Positions 16,817-25,275 of a DNA stretch of 64,000 nucleotides are shown one piece after another (the first letter of the stretch is position 1; every line of letters starts with the position of its first letter). Source of the DNA: Clostridiales bacterium (GTDB taxonomy: Bacteria; Bacillota; Clostridia; Oscillospirales; Oscillospiraceae); the NCBI GenBank assembly GCA_019420945.1, contig JAHZGF010000013.1, positions 1-64,000 of the forward strand, read 5' to 3'. The notes under the pieces were generated by a model, which had not been told where the DNA came from, did not search any database, and worked only from the letters and a program-made list of their open reading frames with translations. The position numbers and the translations under genes are program-made.

Positions 16817-17539
16817 TCATTTATCTCCCTTCACAATGGTTCCGATCTTCTCGCCCATGACTGCCCGTACAATATTCTCCGGGTCCTTCAGGGCAAACAG
16901 CAGCACGGGAATATCGTTGTCCATGGACAGGCTGGTAGCGGTGCTGTCCATTACAGCCAGGTGCTGGGCAAGCACATCATCATAGGTAATGCTGTCATAT
17001 TTCACCGCATCGGCGTGTTTCTGGGGGTCAGCGGAATAGACGCCGTCCACATTCTTGGCCAGCAGAATGACGTCAGCATCAATCTCAGCAGCCCGGAGTA
17101 CCGCGGCAGTATCCGTGGAGAAGAAGGGATTGCCGGTACCACAGCCAAAGACCACTACACGGCCCTTTTCCAGGTGACGGATGGCCTTGGAGCGGATATA
17201 GAGCTCAGCCACCTGACGCATCTCAATTGCAGTCTGAACCCGAACCGGGACACCGTGCTGCTCCAGCACATCCGCCACAGCCAGGGCATTGATCGTGGTG
17301 GCCAGCATGCCCATATGGTCGGAGCGAACCCGAACCATCTTATCGCCGCCGTCCTTGACGCCGCGCCAGAAATTTCCGCCGCCGACGACTACGCCCACCT
17401 GGACGCCCATTTCCACACACTTTTTGATTGCCTCACTCACTGCGGAGATCACATCAAAATCCAGTCCGCGGCCAGCGCCGCCAGCCAGTGCCTCGCCGCT
17501 GATCTTCAGCAAAACGCGCTTATATTTCGGTGCATCCAT
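16817..17539 (-). CDS. pyrH: UMP kinase
   Basis: PyrH phosphorylates UMP to UDP; it is the bacterial amino-acid-kinase-fold enzyme, usually GTP-activated and UTP-inhibited. Motifs KISGEALAG (nucleotide loop), [10 protein letters not shown], and [14 protein letters not shown] are visible. Length 240 is standard. frr follows by 1 bp. A GC-rich hairpin (GCCGCC / GGCGGC, 17562-17577) lies in the leader, close to the ribosome binding site. Confidence 0.97.
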   Translation of the reverse strand: MDAPKYKRVLLKISGEALAGGAGRGLDFDVISAVSEAIKKCVEMGVQVGVVVGGGNFWRGVKDGGDKMVRVRSDHMGMLATTINALAVADVLEQHGVPVRVQTAIEMRQVAELYIRSKAIRHLEKGRVVVFGCGTGNPFFSTDTAAVLRAAEIDADVILLAKNVDGVYSADPQKHADAVKYDSITYDDVLAQHLAVMDSTATSLSMDNDIPVLLFALKDPENIVRAVMGEKIGTIVKGDK

Positions 17540-17751
17540 CGCAATACAACTCCTTTAACCGGGCCGCCCAAAGGCGGCTCCATTTGCTGAATGTATTTTA
17601 ATCTATTTTTGCCCGTTTGCATAGGGGGAAAGACAAAGTTTTTCTTTTTTATAACAATTTTACCCGCCTTGACACAGTTTCTCAAAGGCCCTTCTTTCCT
17701 TCTCCCCTGCCTCTCTACCATGACTCACCTTTCAGGTTTCCCTGTGCTACG

Positions 17752-17786
17752 AAAAACAAATGCGGCACGCATTTGCGTGCCGCATT
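17752..17786 (-). terminator. Terminator of the crotonase-like gene
   Basis: TGCGGCACGCA / TGCGTGCCGCA forms an 11-bp stem with a 2-nt gap, followed on the minus strand by TTTGTTTTT. It lies just after the stop at 17799. Confidence 0.85.
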
Positions 17787-17798
17787 CTTAAAGTATGA

Positions 17799-18815
17799 TT
17801 ATGCTTTTGCAGGTCGATAAGGTTTCACAGGAATGGAGGAATCAAAGGGGTTGGTCTCCTTGCCAGCCTCTACCTCCTTGAACCACTCAAAGGGCTTGGT
17901 GCGGAAGCCCTCCCAGCTCTCACAGGTGGGCGGCTGCTGCATCCAGTCGTGACAATAGCGCCAATCGTTGGTCTGGCTAATGTACTTCTCATCCTGCTGA
18001 CCCGCATGGGTGTCGCCCATATCGCCGGCGGCGATCCGCAGCAGAGAGCCATACTGCTCGGAGACAGTGTGCAGCTTCAGATCCTCCACAAACAGCTTCT
18101 TCAAGGGTCGCTTGGCCAGGTTGGACATAATGGTGCGGTTCTCATAGGGCATGGTCTTCCACATACGTGCGATCTCCCAGGCTCGGTCCATGACCTTATC
18201 CTTGGGCACCACTTCGCTGACCATACCCCAGTCCAGCATCTGCTGGGCGGTCCACTGGCGGGCGGTCATCATGTAATAATTGCCCCGCTTGGTGCCGAAG
18301 TAGTGCTGAGCCATCAGACCCATGCCGTCGCCGGGGACGAGGCCGCCGTGGGCGTGGGGTACCTCCATCCAGGTATCCTCGGAGGCAATGGTGACATCGC
18401 AGAGCATAGCGGAATCCCAGTGGAAGCCGGGGCCGGGGATGGCACCGATGGTGGGCACATCCAGATCGAACACCATATTCTTGATCAGATTGGTGTCATC
18501 AAAATACTGGTGCTGGAACCGCTCAGTGGGCAGCTCGGAATAGGTTTCCCAGCCGTTGGGATCGGATTCCGTCATCCAGCTGTGGCCGATGTGGGTAAAA
18601 ATGATAATCTCATTTTTAAAGTCCAGGGACAGCACCCGGGTCAGCTGAGAACAGGCCCGGTGGGACATGCCGGAATGGTGCATGGGGCCGTCATTGGTCT
18701 TCCAGGTAACCTGGCAGATTCCATCCTCCCGATACAGGTCCGCAAAATCCTTGAACCACTCTTTGTACTCGTCAAACTCAGGCAGCTTTACATAATCAGC
18801 CAGCGGTTTACTCAT
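17799..18815 (-). CDS. Crotonase-fold hydrolase resembling 6-oxocamphor hydrolase
   Basis: This is an enoyl-CoA hydratase/isomerase superfamily protein of 338 residues, 70-80 longer than usual because of a Trp-rich C-terminal tail. It resembles 6-oxocamphor hydrolase (OCH), which cleaves a cyclic beta-diketone without CoA (retro-Claisen). By eye-alignment from memory, all four OCH active-site residues named in structural work have counterparts: H52 (MSHRACSQL), H132 (GPGFHWDS), H154 and D163 (PHAHGGLVPGDG). The match around LVPGDG and TARQWTAQQMLDWGMVSEV is also close. It is monocistronic, with its own promoter and terminator. The substrate is unknown; a plain acyl-CoA hydratase is the alternative. 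Confidence 0.7.
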   Translation of the reverse strand: MSKPLADYVKLPEFDEYKEWFKDFADLYREDGICQVTWKTNDGPMHHSGMSHRACSQLTRVLSLDFKNEIIIFTHIGHSWMTESDPNGWETYSELPTERFQHQYFDDTNLIKNMVFDLDVPTIGAIPGPGFHWDSAMLCDVTIASEDTWMEVPHAHGGLVPGDGMGLMAQHYFGTKRGNYYMMTARQWTAQQMLDWGMVSEVVPKDKVMDRAWEIARMWKTMPYENRTIMSNLAKRPLKKLFVEDLKLHTVSEQYGSLLRIAAGDMGDTHAGQQDEKYISQTNDWRYCHDWMQQPPTCESWEGFRTKPFEWFKEVEAGKETNPFDSSIPVKPYRPAKA

Positions 18816-18891
18816 ATCGCATCCTCCTTTGATTTGGTGTTTCCGTTGCCGTTTGATTGCCCCTTGTTTTCAAAGAACAATCTTTGACTTT

Positions 18892-18920
18892 ATAGTATCA
18901 AATCATTTTTGCGGTGTCAA
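18892..18920 (-). promoter_or_regulatory. Promoter of the crotonase-like gene
   Basis: On the minus strand TTGACA (18915-18920), 17-bp spacer, TACTAT (18892-18897), about 75 bp before the start codon. Confidence 0.7.
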
Positions 18921-18967
18921 ATAGCCAAACCCGGACATGTCATATTCCCTTTTGTTTATAACAGCGC

Positions 18968-18999
18968 AAAAAAGCAGAGCGTGCCGAAGCGCGCTCTGC
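18968..18999 (-). terminator. Terminator of rpsB-tsf
   Basis: GCAGAGCGCGC / GTGCTCTGC-type stem (GCAGAGC arms, GCTTCGGC top) followed on the minus strand by TTTTTTGCGC; it lies about 50 bp past the tsf stop. Confidence 0.85.
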
Positions 19000-19048
19000 C
19001 TGATGATGCGTTTAGTTTGCGTAGTAGTGATGCGTTTGTAAGAGAAAC

Positions 19049-19990
19049 TTACTTGGTCATGCCGGCCAGGCTGGCAACCTCGGCGGCGTAATCCTCTTCC
19101 TGCTTCTCGATGCCCTCGCCGGTCTCGAAGCGGGTGAAAGCCTTGACGACGATGGTGCCGCCCAGCTCCTTAGCCACAGCCTTGACATGGTCGCCCACGG
19201 TGACCTTGCTCTCCTTGACGAAGGCCTGGTTCAGCAGGCAGACCTCGGCGAAGAAGTTGTTCATGCGGCCCTTGACCTTGTTCTCGGCGATCATCTTGGC
19301 CTTCTCAGCGGGAATCTTGGTGTTGGCAGCGCCCTCTTCCAGAGCCTTGGCCAGCTGGACAGCCTTCTCCTGCTCCACAACCTCAGCGGGGATCTCATCG
19401 CTGGAGACATAGCCGGGGTTCATGGCAGCGATCTGCATGGCCAGGTCCTTGCCCAGCTCCTCCACAGCGGCGGCATCGATGCCAGAAACCTCCAGGTTCA
19501 CCAGCACGCCGATCTTGCCGTTCATGTGGATATAGGGGACGTTGACGCCCTCGGTGTAGCGGACGAACCGGCGGATCTGCAGGTTCTCACCGATGGAAAG
19601 AATGCGGTCGTTGGTGACGTCGGCCACGGTGCGGTCGGTGCCGGGATAGGTGCAAGCCTTCAGGGCCTCCACATCGGCGGGGTTCTGCTCGGCCACCACG
19701 GTAGCCAGATCCTTAACGAAGTTCTGGAAAATCTCGTTCTTGGCAACGAAGTCGGTCTGGGAGTTGACCTCAATGACAACGCCCACACCGTTGATGACAG
19801 CGGCATAGGAAACGCCCTCGGCAGCAACCTTGCCGGCCTTCTTGACGGAAGCGGCCTTGCCCTTCTCCCGCAGCCACTCGATGGCCTTGTCGAAGTCACC
19901 GTCAGCCTCAGACAGAGCCTTCTTGCAGTCCATCATGCCGCAGTTGGTCATCTCACGCAGTTTCTTAACATCCTGAGCGGTAAAAGCCAT
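19049..19990 (-). CDS. tsf: Elongation factor Ts
   Basis: EF-Ts exchanges GDP on EF-Tu. The N-terminal UBA-like segment (AQDVKKLREMTNCGMMDCKKALSEADGD) and the TDFVAKNEIF motif that contacts EF-Tu are clear. The 313 residues are the long form with a full dimerisation domain. Codons are strongly C/G-biased, as in the other translation genes here. It lies 69 bp after rpsB with a hairpin between. Confidence 0.97.
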   Translation of the reverse strand: MAFTAQDVKKLREMTNCGMMDCKKALSEADGDFDKAIEWLREKGKAASVKKAGKVAAEGVSYAAVINGVGVVIEVNSQTDFVAKNEIFQNFVKDLATVVAEQNPADVEALKACTYPGTDRTVADVTNDRILSIGENLQIRRFVRYTEGVNVPYIHMNGKIGVLVNLEVSGIDAAAVEELGKDLAMQIAAMNPGYVSSDEIPAEVVEQEKAVQLAKALEEGAANTKIPAEKAKMIAENKVKGRMNNFFAEVCLLNQAFVKESKVTVGDHVKAVAKELGGTIVVKAFTRFETGEGIEKQEEDYAAEVASLAGMTK

Positions 19991-20030
19991 AATAGTATAC
20001 CTCCTGTATTGGTTGGGTCTATCGCAGAAA

Positions 20031-20050
20031 GCGCCCGGAGGGCCGGGCGC
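20031..20050 (-). terminator. Intergenic hairpin between rpsB and tsf
   Basis: GCGCCCGG / CCGGGCGC, an 8-bp perfect stem flanked by TTTC on the minus strand. The short T-run suggests partial termination that would lower tsf relative to rpsB. Confidence 0.5.
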
Positions 20051-20059
20051 TTTTGTGGA

Positions 20060-20785
20060 TTATTCCTCGTCGGCCTTCTCAGCGGCGGCCTCGGCGGTCT
20101 CCTCGCCCTGCTTGCCCTCGGTGATGGCGTTGGCCATGACAGAGGAGATCAGGCGGATGGCGCGGATGGCGTCATCGTTGCCGGGAATGACATAATCGAC
20201 CTCATCGGGATCGCAGTTGGTGTCCACGATAGCCACGACAGGAATGCCCAGCTTGCGGGCCTCGGCGACAGCGTTGTGCTCCTTGCGGGGATCCACAACG
20301 AACAGGGCGCCGGGCAGACGACGCATCTCCTTGACGCCGCCCAGATACTTGTCCAGCTTCTCCATCTCATGGTGCAGCTTGACAACTTCCTTCTTGGGCA
20401 GCATGTCGAAGGTGCCGTCCTCCTGCATCTTCTTCAGCTGGTTCATGCGGTCCACGCGGGTACGCATGGTCTTGAAGTTGGTGAGCATGCCGCCCAGCCA
20501 ACGGGAGTTGACATAGAACATGTTGACCCGGGAAGCTTCCTCACGGATGGCCTCCTGAGCCTGCTTCTTGGTGCCGACGAACAGCACGCTCTGGCCGTTG
20601 GCGGCCACGTCCTTCACGAAGCTGTAGGCCTCCTCCAGCTTCTTCACGGTCTTCTGCAGATCGATGATATAGATACCGTTGCGCTCGGTATAAATGTAGG
20701 TCTGCATTTTGGGGTTCCAGCGACGGGTCTGATGGCCGAAGTGAACACCGGCCTCCAGAAGCTGCTTCATAGAAACGACTGCCAT
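20060..20785 (-). CDS. rpsB: 30S ribosomal protein S2
   Basis: S2 is needed for late 30S assembly and S1 binding. The sequence opens with the family motif [19 protein letters not shown] and continues with [14 protein letters not shown] and [37 protein letters not shown]. Length 241 is normal with a short acidic tail. It is the first gene of rpsB-tsf, with a promoter about 120 bp upstream. Confidence 0.98.
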   Translation of the reverse strand: MAVVSMKQLLEAGVHFGHQTRRWNPKMQTYIYTERNGIYIIDLQKTVKKLEEAYSFVKDVAANGQSVLFVGTKKQAQEAIREEASRVNMFYVNSRWLGGMLTNFKTMRTRVDRMNQLKKMQEDGTFDMLPKKEVVKLHHEMEKLDKYLGGVKEMRRLPGALFVVDPRKEHNAVAEARKLGIPVVAIVDTNCDPDEVDYVIPGNDDAIRAIRLISSVMANAITEGKQGEETAEAAAEKADEE

Positions 20786-20903
20786 GGATAAATTCCTCCT
20801 TTTTAGTTGTTACCTCCACAGGGTTCATCTCTTAGCGCCAATCCGGCTGTTTTAACTGCCGGCACAGGGCGCAAAATCCCCCATGTGTGCGTAATCCTTG
20901 GAT

Positions 20904-20932
20904 ACTCTATCACAACGAGTTCCAATTTGCAA
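20904..20932 (-). promoter_or_regulatory. rpsB promoter
   Basis: Minus strand: TTGCAA (20927-20932), 17-bp spacer, TAGAGT (20904-20909). The leader of about 110 nt to the rpsB start may carry S2-dependent control, but I recognise no known fold in it. Confidence 0.6.
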
Positions 20933-21003
20933 CCTTTTTTTGCTTTAAAAATTGATTTTTTCTTCCGCAACAGCAGGCAGAGGGCTGCCCACTCCCTTCT
21001 CGG

Positions 21004-21288
21004 TCAGAACAGCCCCCTGCGTTTGCCTGGTTTTTCCGAGGAACGGCGCAAACCGGTACCCTCTACCAGAATGATATCCTCTCCAAACCGGTGTACCTCA
21101 TCCCAGCGGATCACAATATCCTCTTTCCGGCCGAAGAGGCCGAAAAACCGAGCCTGGCCCGGAATAATCAGGGATCGGATCTGACCGCTGTCCAGATCAA
21201 TCTCCACATCCCCCACATAACCGTAACGGCTGCCGTCGGTCATACTGATGACCTCTTTATATCGCAAATCCCGCAGCGAACACTCCAT
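21004..21288 (-). CDS. YlmC/YmxH family PRC-barrel sporulation protein
   Basis: This is a 94-residue PRC-barrel protein of the YlmC/YmxH family, small soluble proteins common in spore formers but of unknown biochemical role. The fold is seen as LRDLRYKEVISMTDGSRYGYVGDVEIDLDSGQIRSL. It lies 64 bp after sigG on the same strand, matching the frequent sigE-sigG-ylmC order of Clostridia, so a link to sporulation is inferred from context. Confidence 0.85.
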   Translation of the reverse strand: MECSLRDLRYKEVISMTDGSRYGYVGDVEIDLDSGQIRSLIIPGQARFFGLFGRKEDIVIRWDEVHRFGEDIILVEGTGLRRSSEKPGKRRGLF

Positions 21289-21352
21289 ACCAGCACCCCC
21301 TTGCCAAAGGCTATGAGGGCCGGGCCCGTCCTATGCTCCGGACATACCAAGC

Positions 21353-22129
21353 TTACTTAATATTTTCCCGAATATGCTTCAGGGCATTTTTCTCCAGCCG
21401 GGACACCTGGGCCTGGCTGATGCCGATCTCCCCGGAAACCTCCATCTGGGTTTTCCCCTGGAAATAGCGGAGATTCAAAATAGTTTTCTCCCGCTCTGAC
21501 AGGTGCTCAATGGCATCATGGAGGGCGATATGCTCCAGCCAGTTCTCGTCGGAATTCCGATTGTCCTTCACCTGGTCCATGACGCAAACCGTCTCTTCCC
21601 CGTCGGAATAGATGGGATCGTAGAGAGACACCGGCGCTGAGATGGCGTCCAGAGCGAAAACCACCTCCTCCCGCTGCAGGTCCAGCATTTTGGCGATCTC
21701 CTCCACCGAGGGATCCCGCATATGAGCCCTGACGAACTCCTCCCGGGCTTTCAGCACCTTATACGCGGTGTCCCGCATGGACCGGCTCACCCGCACCGCC
21801 GAGGAGTCCCGGAGAAAGCGCCGCACTTCGCCGGCGATCATGGGCACTCCATAGGTGGAAAAGCGTACATCGTAGAGATCCACATCAAAGTTGTCGATGG
21901 CCTTCATAAGCCCGATGCAGCCGATCTGAAACAGATCGTCCATATTTTCACCCCGGCCGGCGAACCGTTGGATGACAGACAGCACCAGCCGCAGGTTGCC
22001 CTCGATCATCTTCTGTCGGGCCTCTTGGTCCCCCTGCTTGATCCGCCGGAGCAGCTCCGTCATCTCGCTGTTTTTCAGCACTTTCAGCGATGAGGTGCTG
22101 ATGCCGCTGATTTCCACTTTTCCCTGCAT
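21353..22129 (-). CDS. sigG: Forespore sigma factor sigma-G
   Basis: Sigma-G directs late forespore gene expression. The N-terminal VEISGISTSSLKVLKNSEMTELL is typical of SigG, followed by region 2 (NLRLVLSVIQRFAGRGENMDDLFQIGCIGLMKAIDNFD, RFSTYGVPMIAGEVRRFLRDSS) and region 4 (LNLRYFQGKTQMEVSGEIGISQAQVSRLEK). I use ATG 22129, which has GGGGAGG 9 nt upstream; the TTG at 22135 is too close. It lies 74 bp after sigE, with its own candidate forespore promoter. Confidence 0.95.
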   Translation of the reverse strand: MQGKVEISGISTSSLKVLKNSEMTELLRRIKQGDQEARQKMIEGNLRLVLSVIQRFAGRGENMDDLFQIGCIGLMKAIDNFDVDLYDVRFSTYGVPMIAGEVRRFLRDSSAVRVSRSMRDTAYKVLKAREEFVRAHMRDPSVEEIAKMLDLQREEVVFALDAISAPVSLYDPIYSDGEETVCVMDQVKDNRNSDENWLEHIALHDAIEHLSEREKTILNLRYFQGKTQMEVSGEIGISQAQVSRLEKNALKHIRENIK

Positions 22130-22160
22130 AAGCAAGTACCTCCCCGTAAAGATACCTGTC

Positions 22161-22190
22161 TAGTATCTCCTCGGGGAGGTGAGTTCATGC
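22161..22190 (-). promoter_or_regulatory. Candidate sigma-F/sigma-G promoter of sigG
   Basis: Minus strand: GCATGA (22185-22190), 17-bp spacer, GATACTA (22161-22167). This is close to the Bacillus forespore consensus TGMATA-N17/18-CATACTA, and sigG in Bacillus is transcribed by sigma-F and sigma-G. The -10 and its surroundings are within a CCTCCCCG/CGGGGAGG inverted repeat (22139-22179) whose left arm is the ribosome binding site. Confidence 0.5.
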
Positions 22191-22203
22191 GGTCGAAACC
22201 CTT

Positions 22204-22914
22204 CTAAATCTGGCTGACCAGCTCTTTCTTGAGCCGGCCCATAATGCGTTTTTCCAGTCTTGAAATATAAGACTGTGAGATGCCCAGCCGGTCGGCCACC
22301 TCCTTCTGAGTGTACTCCCGGCGCCGGCCCAGGCCGTAGCGCATGGAGATGATCAGCTTTTCCCGGTCATTGAGCTTTTGCAGCGCCTCAAAGAGCATCT
22401 GGCACTCCACGTCGTGCTCGATAGGCTGCATGACAATGTCCCCTTCCGTGCCCAGCACGTCGGAGAGCAGCAGCTCGTTGCCGTCCCAGTCGGTATTCAG
22501 GGGCTCATCCAGGGAGACCTCCGTTTTCTCTCGAGCGCATTTACGCAGATACATCAGGATCTCGTTTTCGATGCACCGGGAGGCATAGGTGGCCAGCTTG
22601 ATGTTCTTATCCAGCCGGAAGGTGTTGATGGCCTTGATGAGGCCAATGGTGCCGATGGAGATCAGATCTTCAATGTTGATTCCGGTGTTCTCAAACCGCC
22701 GAGCGATGTAGACCACCAGCCGCAGATTGTGCTCAATCAGCAGAGATCGGGCTGCCTGGTCCCCCGCCGCCATCCGCTCCAGCACGTCCCGCTCCATCTC
22801 CCGCTCCAAGGGCGGAGGCAGAATGTCCGAGCCGCCGATGTACATCACATTAGGTGGTGAAACCACCCCAAGACGCTCCAACAACCGTTTGATTTCACTG
22901 ATCAGCCGATTCAT
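22204..22914 (-). CDS. sigE: Mother-cell sigma factor sigma-E (pro form)
   Basis: Sigma-E is the first mother-cell sporulation sigma factor, made as an inactive precursor cut by SpoIIGA. The roughly 27-residue N-terminal pro-sequence ([17 protein letters not shown]...) precedes region 2 ([58 protein letters not shown]) and region 4 ([33 protein letters not shown]). Length 236 is normal. The ATG overlaps the spoIIGA stop by 4 bp. Confidence 0.97.
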   Translation of the reverse strand: MNRLISEIKRLLERLGVVSPPNVMYIGGSDILPPPLEREMERDVLERMAAGDQAARSLLIEHNLRLVVYIARRFENTGINIEDLISIGTIGLIKAINTFRLDKNIKLATYASRCIENEILMYLRKCAREKTEVSLDEPLNTDWDGNELLLSDVLGTEGDIVMQPIEHDVECQMLFEALQKLNDREKLIISMRYGLGRRREYTQKEVADRLGISQSYISRLEKRIMGRLKKELVSQI

Positions 22915-23771
22915 ACCATCCCTCCAATCTCTTCCGGCCCCACCAGGCCCTGATATTCTCCCCCATCGGACACCGGATGGGCCGAGGCGGCCACCAGCAT
23001 CCCGGGACGTTTTCTGCCGTTGATTTCCACCCGGTCCGGCCGCAGGGCCAGCAGCAACCCGTCGGACACCCCCACAGTGCGATAGGACAGAAGTCTCACC
23101 CGGCCAGGTCCCAGCGCCCGGGCCAGCTTTTCAAAACCGCTGCCCGGAGACTGGACATCCGAGCGCTCCAGGTTAGCACCGGGGGGCAGCAGCTCCCCCA
23201 CCACCTGCCAGTCTGCCACAATGACCCGGCGGTTGGCGTGGTCTGTCAGGGAGTTTCCCGTGTCTACCAGAGCCCGGAAAGAGGTGGAACGCTCCCCCAG
23301 TGCCAGTGAAACCTCCGCGAAATGGCGCCGTCCCAGAGCTCCCTTGCGGCGAAACCCCATGGAGATCAACATACAGCCCGCCGCCCCGGCCAGAATCACT
23401 GCAAGAAAATCCGCACCGGTGCTGACTACGCCCCCGTAGAGGGTGGCGCTGCCCACTGCGGTTAGCGCCAATACTCCGCCTCCCACCGCCATAGTCACGC
23501 CGGCAAACACCAGCAGCAAGTGAAAAAAACGCCGCTCTCCCCCGAAGGCGATCAGCAGCATCACCACGCCGGAGCACAGCCGCAGCGGGACGGCGGACAG
23601 GAACTGCAATCCCGGCACAAAAATCAGCAGGGCGTACACTCCGCCGAACAAGGCGCCAGCCATCAGCCGCAGCCGGACAAAGGGACAGGCGGCAATCCGA
23701 GCCGTGGCCAGCAGCAGCCCGTAGTCCAGGATCAGATTCATAACAAACAGAATGTCCCCATAGACCACCAT
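22911..23771 (-). CDS. spoIIGA: Sigma-E processing peptidase SpoIIGA
   Basis: SpoIIGA is the membrane-bound aspartic protease at the septum that removes the sigma-E pro-sequence when triggered by SpoIIR. The start [21 protein letters not shown] at 23771 matches the family, with GGGAGGTG before it; the upstream in-frame extension to 23930 crosses a terminator and is not coding. About five hydrophobic helices fill the first half; the catalytic motif [11 protein letters not shown] is in the cytoplasmic half, about two-fifths from its start. Overlap with sigE implies coupled translation. Confidence 0.94.
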   Translation of the reverse strand: MVVYGDILFVMNLILDYGLLLATARIAACPFVRLRLMAGALFGGVYALLIFVPGLQFLSAVPLRLCSGVVMLLIAFGGERRFFHLLLVFAGVTMAVGGGVLALTAVGSATLYGGVVSTGADFLAVILAGAAGCMLISMGFRRKGALGRRHFAEVSLALGERSTSFRALVDTGNSLTDHANRRVIVADWQVVGELLPPGANLERSDVQSPGSGFEKLARALGPGRVRLLSYRTVGVSDGLLLALRPDRVEINGRKRPGMLVAASAHPVSDGGEYQGLVGPEEIGGMV

Positions 23772-23847
23772 ACCCCTCACCTCCCGGGAACGTATGTCCC
23801 AGTATAGGGCACTCCCCTGGAAAAACCAGTCGCAGCGTGGGGGTGGA

Positions 23848-23888
23848 CAAAAATAGACGGACAGCCCCTTTTTCAGGGCTGTCCGTCT
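23848..23888 (-). terminator. Terminator after the radical SAM gene
   Basis: AGACGGACAGCCC / GGGCTGTCCGTCT, a 13-bp perfect stem followed on the minus strand by TATTTTTGT. It separates the hisC-kinase-radical SAM operon from spoIIGA. Confidence 0.9.
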
Positions 23889-23911
23889 CAGGGAAGCAGT
23901 ATGAAGTTGTT

Positions 23912-24787
23912 TTAGAGACCCCGCATCCACTCGGGGCGGATGGCGCTCTCTCCCGCCAGGGCACTGTCAATGGCGGCAATCATCTGAGGTGCCTCGTCGG
24001 GAATGGTCCCCTTCAGGGCCAGATAGTTGGAAGCATGGTCTGAGGTGAAGTGAATGGGGCCATAAGTGATTTTCTCCAGCAGCAGCCGGGTCTCCTCCAG
24101 GATTTCCGTGGCGGACAGGGGCTGGAATTTGCCGGCACGCATATCCTCATAGAGGGGCGTACCCGGCACCAGCTGCAAGGTCATGGAGGACACATGCCGG
24201 GGCTGCATCTGATTGATCATATCGGCGGTGGCCAGGATGTGCTCCCTGGACCCGGGACCCTTGCCCGCCAGCCCCATCAGCACCATGATCCAGAGATCAA
24301 AGCCCGCCTCCCGGAGCCGGACTCCCGCCTCCAGCATCTCCTGGGCGCTGACTCCCTTATGGACCTGCTGGAGCAGCGCGTCGCTGCCGGTCTCCACCCC
24401 CAGATAGGCCCGGGCCAGGCCGTGACGCCGCAGTTCCGCCAGTTGCTCCGGGGTCTTGGACAGGGTGGAACGGGGGCCGGCATAGGTGGTCACCTTCTCC
24501 AGGTTGGGAAATGCCTCATAGAGATGGTCCAGAATGGAAATTAGGTCCTCCTGCTTCATCACAATGGAATCCCCGTCACAGAGGAACACCCGGGTTTTGG
24601 CGCCGCCATAATAAACCCTGGCCATCTCAATGTCCTTGTGGATCTCCTCCAGGGGGCGGATGTGAAATTGCTTGTCCTTGTACATCCCGCAATAAGTGCA
24701 GGTGTTGTTGGAGCACCCTACGGTGCATTGGAGCAGATAGCTCTTCCACTCTCCAGGGGGCCGATAAATGTCGCCTTCGTATCTCAT
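23912..24787 (-). CDS. Radical SAM protein of unknown substrate
   Basis: This 291-residue radical SAM enzyme has its cluster cysteines near the N-terminus: C21, C25, C30 and C33 in CTVGCSNNTCTYCGMYK. The spacing of the last three is CX4CX2C rather than the usual CX3CX2C, as I recall for a clostridial family of this type. A SAM-binding GVETGSD segment follows at about residue 128. The C-terminal third has no extra cysteine cluster. It lies 26 bp after the P-loop kinase and ends the operon that starts with DUF951-hisC. A function cannot be given; histidine-linked regulation is inferred from the operon promoter. Confidence 0.75.
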   Translation of the reverse strand: MRYEGDIYRPPGEWKSYLLQCTVGCSNNTCTYCGMYKDKQFHIRPLEEIHKDIEMARVYYGGAKTRVFLCDGDSIVMKQEDLISILDHLYEAFPNLEKVTTYAGPRSTLSKTPEQLAELRRHGLARAYLGVETGSDALLQQVHKGVSAQEMLEAGVRLREAGFDLWIMVLMGLAGKGPGSREHILATADMINQMQPRHVSSMTLQLVPGTPLYEDMRAGKFQPLSATEILEETRLLLEKITYGPIHFTSDHASNYLALKGTIPDEAPQMIAAIDSALAGESAIRPEWMRGL

Positions 24788-24813
24788 GTTAACGTAATCT
24801 CCATTATTTCAAC

Positions 24814-25260
24814 TTATTTTCCTCTGCACAACGACAGCACCGCGGCACAGTTTTCCTCCGGACTGGTTTGGCCGCTGACAATATGCAGATCACAGGGTTT
24901 GTCGTCAAAGCAGCCGTGGTGCCGCTCCAGCATGGCCCGGACCGGATCCGGCAGCCTGCCTCCGGTGCGCTGGGCAAAACGGCGGCAGATCTCCTCCAGC
25001 GGGGCGGTCACCAGCACCCGGAGGCAGTTCCGGGGCAGCAGCTCTAAATGTTCCGGCTCACTGATAACGTAGATGACCGTTTCCTGTCCCTCCGCTGCCT
25101 GGGCCAACAGCGCCTGAAAGGCACTTCGGGCCTGGGCCTCGGATTTGGCCAACCGCAGAAAGTCCTTGCCGGTATATACCTGGGCTTTCAAAGCTTCTTT
25201 CAAATCCTCCGCCAGGGTGGATTTTCCGGTACAGCTCTCACCAAAAATTGCAATTACCAT
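24814..25260 (-). CDS. Small P-loop kinase-like NTPase
   Basis: A 148-residue protein with a Walker A motif GESCTGKST at residues about 7-15, so it binds a nucleoside triphosphate. A nucleoside/nucleotide- or adenylylsulfate-kinase-like fold is suggested by the size and the later LVTAPLEEICRRFAQRT (lid-like) segment, where Arg residues could contact phosphate. No substrate motif can be named. It is 15 bp after hisC and 26 bp before the radical SAM gene, so the three are co-expressed. Confidence 0.6.
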   Translation of the reverse strand: MVIAIFGESCTGKSTLAEDLKEALKAQVYTGKDFLRLAKSEAQARSAFQALLAQAAEGQETVIYVISEPEHLELLPRNCLRVLVTAPLEEICRRFAQRTGGRLPDPVRAMLERHHGCFDDKPCDLHIVSGQTSPEENCAAVLSLCRGK

Positions 25261-25275
25261 GATATTTCCTCTCGG

